Source of the DNA: Actinomortierella ambigua
Taxonomy: Eukaryota > Mortierellomycota > Mortierellomycetes > Mortierellales > Mortierellaceae
Direction of reading: 5' to 3'
NCBI GenBank assembly: GCA_016098155.1
Contig: JAAAJB010000092.1
Location: 483-64,482, forward strand
DNA length: 64,000 nt
Shown here: positions 60,618 to 64,000 of the stretch, piece after piece
How the letters are laid out: each line of letters begins with the position of its first letter
Numbering within the stretch: the stretch's first letter is position 1
Notes under the pieces: model-generated
Seen by the model: only the letters and a program-made list of their open reading frames with translations
Database searches by the model: none
What the model was told of the DNA's origin: nothing
Translations under genes and position numbers: made by a program

Positions 60618-62354
60618 ATGACCCCAACCCCTTTCTCCGCCATGACATGCCCACAAACCCCACACTATATCGACGGCGGCGCAATACTGCTACAGGAGCT
60701 TCTGGGTGTGGGCGCATACGGATCCGTATACAAGGGAATCCATGTGGCGACGAATCAGATCGTGGCCGTAAAGTGCCTGGTGAAGACTGGATTGGATGCG
60801 CGTCAACGAACGTTCCAACACCACGAGATTGATATCCACGGACTGGTGTCGGACCATCCCAATATCGTCACGTTACACAAGGTGATTGAAGACGAACGGG
60901 ATGACTGTCTCTACATGGTCCTCGATTGCGGGCTCGAGGGGGATCTGTTCTACACCATCACGGAGCGTGGCGGCTTTGTCGGAAACGACGTTGCTATCAA
61001 GTCGATCTTTCACCAGATTGCACAGGCTGTGCTTCATTGCCATTCTCTGGGCGTGTACCATCGTGATCTTAAGGTAATAAGAAACATGGAAGAGGAAAAA
61101 AAAATACCCCATGTTGTTTATTTGTACTTTATGTTTTGTTTGGGTCTTGCTTTCACTGGCATTTTGTTGCTATGTCTTCTTGCATTAAAGTGTGGCCGCA
61201 CAACAACAGGCACACAACACACGAACCCACACCACACACGCACATACACACACAAAATATACACAACAAAACAGAAGAATATCAAGGGGAATGAGACGAA
61301 CTGGGCAGGAGGATGAGGAGGCGGGAGGAGGAGGAGGAGAGGGGGGGGGCAAAGGTTGGGGACACAAAGAGAGTTTGAGGAGGAGGTGGAGGAGGAGTGG
61401 AGGAGGGGGTAGGCAGGTAGGAGACATTTGAGGGTGAGACTGATGCACAAGACAAACACACAGACACAGAGAGCAAAAAATACGGGGAGTAGAGGAAAGA
61501 TATGACTACTTTTGGGCTTGCCTTACATGCATATGGCAGGACCCATGATTTCGTCTCTCTTTCTCTGTCACCACAAGGAAGCATTGCGACAAAAAATGTT
61601 CCAGGGGCAGATGGAAGGAAGGAAAGAAAGGAAAGGAAGGAAGGAGGGTAGGAGAAGGCGTGCAAGCGAAAGACCAAAAGGGTGCAAAGAGGATAGGAGG
61701 GGTGACAGGGAACAGGCATCCTAGGGGACACAGACCATAAAGAGGCCATGGGGAGAGGGGGCAATGCTAAGAGACCCTATATCGCGTTGGAAAGTAATGA
61801 GGACGCCACCAACCTGGGAGATTAGGACACTTTTTTTAATAGCACGGATCATCATCCATTCTGTGAGCGGAGTCTGACTGTCATGTGGGAGTGAGCCAAT
61901 CAGAGCCTTTGTTCTCTTCCACCTCCCGCAGCCCCATCCACTAAACACGATATTGTCATTCTTTCGCTCCATTTGTGGAACCCTAACAGCCCGAAAACAT
62001 CATCCTCTTTGGCGAAACCGTCAAGCTCGCAGACTTTGGCCTGGCGACAACGGACCCCGTCTCGAGGGACTTTGGCTGTGGCTCAACATTCTACCTTTCC
62101 CCAGGTATGTTTTTTTTTGTATGCTCCCTTTCTTTTTTCATGTGGTGACAAAATAGAAAAGGAAAAAAAAGGGGACGGGACCACCTCAGCAACCAATCAC
62201 CTTCCACGTATATTGGATGCCCACGATCCAAATGTCAAAACAACCAATCATTTGCAACCGCCCATCATCAGGCAGCGAATACATCCATCCTGTGCGCACA
62301 CAGACACACGCACACGCACACACAGCACCTTCTCTGTTTCTCTCCCGCTCTTTT

Positions 62355-62394
<40 letters not shown>

Positions 62395-63139
62395 GTCTGA
62401 GCTCAGCAACTACACACTGTCAACACACCAACAAAATAACTATCACCCCAACTGCCCAGATCACCACTCCCCACTTTTCCTCATACATCATATCAATTTT
62501 AAATTAACACATAATAATATTCTTCTCCCCCTGTCTCCCTTCTTTGCACGATGGCAAACCCCAAATCAAATCAAATCAAATCAATTTAATCCAATAGAAT
62601 GTCAAGGTGGTTATATCGAGATGGTCAAGTCGTATGACAGTGCCGCCAACGACGTTTGGTCCCTAGGCGTGATTTTGATCAATCTCGTGTTCGGCCGCAA
62701 CCCATGGAAGCAAGCCTGTCCGCGCGACGAGACGTTCTCGACCTATGTGATCAACAACGATTCACTACAGCGAATCCTGCCCATGACAGATGAGATGAGT
62801 GATATCGTCAAGTCCGTCTTCTGCCTGAACCCCAAGAAGCGAATAACCTTGTCCGAGCTGGCTCGGAGGGTCCAAGCATGCTCCGCCTTCACCACTGTCG
62901 ACTTTAGGCCATCTTCGCCGCGACCGCGACGTGTACCCGTTGCATCGCACACCTCGTACAGGCTCTCGTCCTCGTCTTCTGCTGACGGCCATGTCGCCGC
63001 TACAACAACAACGACGACCACCCCCGCAAGCGCTGTTGCCAATGCTACCGCGGTCAAGAGGAGGCTCGAGCTGTCTTCCCTTGTTGACAAGGACCAGCAG
63101 CAGCAGCAGAGTCAAGACTCGGGTGTTGCACTGGAATAA
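60618..63139 (+). CDS. serine/threonine protein kinase, Ran1/Pat1-Vhs1/Sks1 type
   Basis: Exons 60618-61073, 61990-62104 and 62598-63139 give 370 residues. The kinase domain fills almost the whole protein: LLGVGAYGSVYKG (about 29-40), VAVK with Lys52, YHRDLKPENI (His148, Asp150), ADFGLATTD (Asp167), and SPE in place of APE (FYLSPE). SYDSAANDVWSLGVIL and a C-lobe with NPKKRITL follow. The C-terminal tail of about 75 residues is Ser/Thr/Ala-rich and ends with a Gln run. The G-loop, the CGSTFYLSPE activation segment and the short length match fungal kinases such as fission yeast Ran1/Pat1 and yeast Vhs1/Sks1, which act in nutrient signalling and meiosis control. The first intron is 916 nt. Confidence 0.9.
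62356..62392. repeat. (CT)n microsatellite in an intron
   Basis: CT dinucleotide run in the second intron of the Ran1-like kinase gene. Confidence 0.95.
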
Positions 63140-64000
63140 TTCTTTTTGTTGTTTTCCCAATATTCTCTCCGGTCGCCTCGCCCTGGCCCAAGTATCTCAT
63201 TTTTTTTTCAGGTCATTGACCCCCTTCAGGAAGCTTTTGACACCCACCAGCGCGACAATAACAGCAAGAACAACAACAACAACAACAAAGCAACAAAGTA
63301 ACAACAACAACAACAACAACAACAACAGTATCAACAAACACAATTGCTCGAGCAACGCGAGTTGAACCGTAGAGGAACGAGGCGACACCTGCGCACCTAC
63401 CTCTTTTTCTCTTCTTCCTTCCTTACTGGGCACGTACGTTTGCATCCGCTTCCTTCGTTTACGCTTCGCTTCCCTTCTGTCGGAAGAAAAAAGACGAAGG
63501 AAAATGGAGGCGTAGACACCCAAACAACCATCTGTTTGGATCATTTGTACATATTGGTTGGTCGACCCTTTCGAGACAAACACCCGTCAACAAGCCCAAG
63601 CAAGCCCTTGCGACACTGACAGGTTCTTCGTCGCCTGCTGCATCTTTCTTTTTTTCGAGTTGTCGTCTCTACCGCTCTTTGACCCCTTGGTCCAAAGGAG
63701 GTTCAAGAAAGCAATGGATCCAAACCCTTTATGGACCACGCATGAACGCACCGCCTTTCCTTCTCTTGTATGCCTAGTCCCCCTTATCCGATTCACCCAT
63801 CTCACTGAAACCTTTACTACCCACCTTCGTCCATCTGTAATTATATGTCAACCACACACCTCACCCAACCTGTACATAGCCATTGTTTTTGTTCTACTAA
63901 AAACATTGAAAAAAAAAGCTGCAATAAACATGCACACCCACACACCAGGCACAGCGCTACGTGTGAATGAACTTGCAAATGTGATTTGAGGGATCTTAAT
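63140..64000. other. 3' flank of the Ran1-like kinase
   Basis: Probable 3' UTR: CAA repeats at 63268-63330, then mixed C/T-rich sequence. AATAAA at 63923-63928 is a candidate polyadenylation signal, which would make the 3' UTR about 800 nt. No other gene is seen. Confidence 0.45.
63268..63330. repeat. (CAA)n trinucleotide repeat
   Basis: Two blocks of AAC/CAA units separated by AAAGCAACAAAGT, in the 3' flank of the kinase gene. Confidence 0.95.

Noticed and set aside
1..64000. tRNA, rRNA, CRISPR arrays, operons, insertion sequences or a complete transposon
   Set aside because: No T-loop-like or array-like pattern, no transposase or reverse transcriptase motif was found; CRISPR and operons are not expected in fungal nuclear DNA.

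Overview
The window is nuclear DNA from a filamentous fungus, most likely an early-diverging one of the Mucoromycota/Mortierellomycota type (inference; no rRNA or other marker is present). The evidence: most genes are broken by short GT-AG introns, often with CTAAC-like branch sites. Tryptophan synthase is a fused alpha-beta enzyme. There is an NCE101-type small protein and a Ran1/Vhs1-like kinase. A WNK kinase, a CCDC28-like protein and a thymine-DNA-glycosylase family member sit beside them, a combination not expected in budding yeasts. Spaces between genes and 5' leaders are long and rich in GA/CT runs. A 10-N assembly gap lies at 19139-19148.

Layout. 17-601 (+): 3' end of an alpha/beta hydrolase. 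682-2208 (-): unknown Lys/Ser-rich protein. 2541-2953 (-): possible tiny two-exon gene. 5992-11827 (+): very large Gln/His-rich protein with AT-hook-like motifs. 12436-15968 (-): WNK-type kinase, six exons. 17783-20706 (+): PP2A scaffold subunit A, seven exons. 21349-23608 (+): ribosomal protein uS3. 23938-24926 (-): CCDC28-like coiled-coil protein, divergent from the tRNA methyltransferase TRM13 at 25070-27378 (+). 28398-30736 (-): signal-peptide, Pro-rich-stalk, single-pass membrane protein rebuilt from three exons. 33337-36038 (+): amidase. 38567-41624 (+): malic enzyme with a presequence-like N terminus. 43044-44988 (+): Stm1/SERBP1-like RGG protein. 45336-47096 (-): thymine-DNA glycosylase, divergent from NCE101 at 47384-47738 (+). 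48187-49471 (+): GINS subunit PSF2. 49885-53762 (+): tryptophan synthase. 53763-60617: no gene I can support beyond one weak ORF. 60618-63139 (+): Ran1/Vhs1-like kinase.

The genes do not form an obvious pathway cluster; this looks like a housekeeping region. Themes that recur are translation (uS3, Stm1-like, TRM13), DNA replication and repair (PSF2, TDG), signalling (WNK, PP2A-A, Ran1-like) and metabolism (malic enzyme, tryptophan synthase, amidase). Two head-to-head pairs (CCDC28-like/TRM13 and TDG/NCE101) share short promoters. Exon joins were chosen by splice motifs and by reading-frame phase. For every multi-exon gene called above 0.7, except the large Gln/His-rich gene, the phases close exactly; they remain predictions without RNA data.

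The items most worth following are the WNK kinase, which has Asn where WNK1 has Cys250 and an altered DMG-T segment; two apparent GC-AG introns in conserved genes; a frame-preserving 99-nt intron in the Gln/His-rich gene; A-rich tracts before many 3' splice sites; the stalked membrane protein; and the acidic insertion in the TDG.
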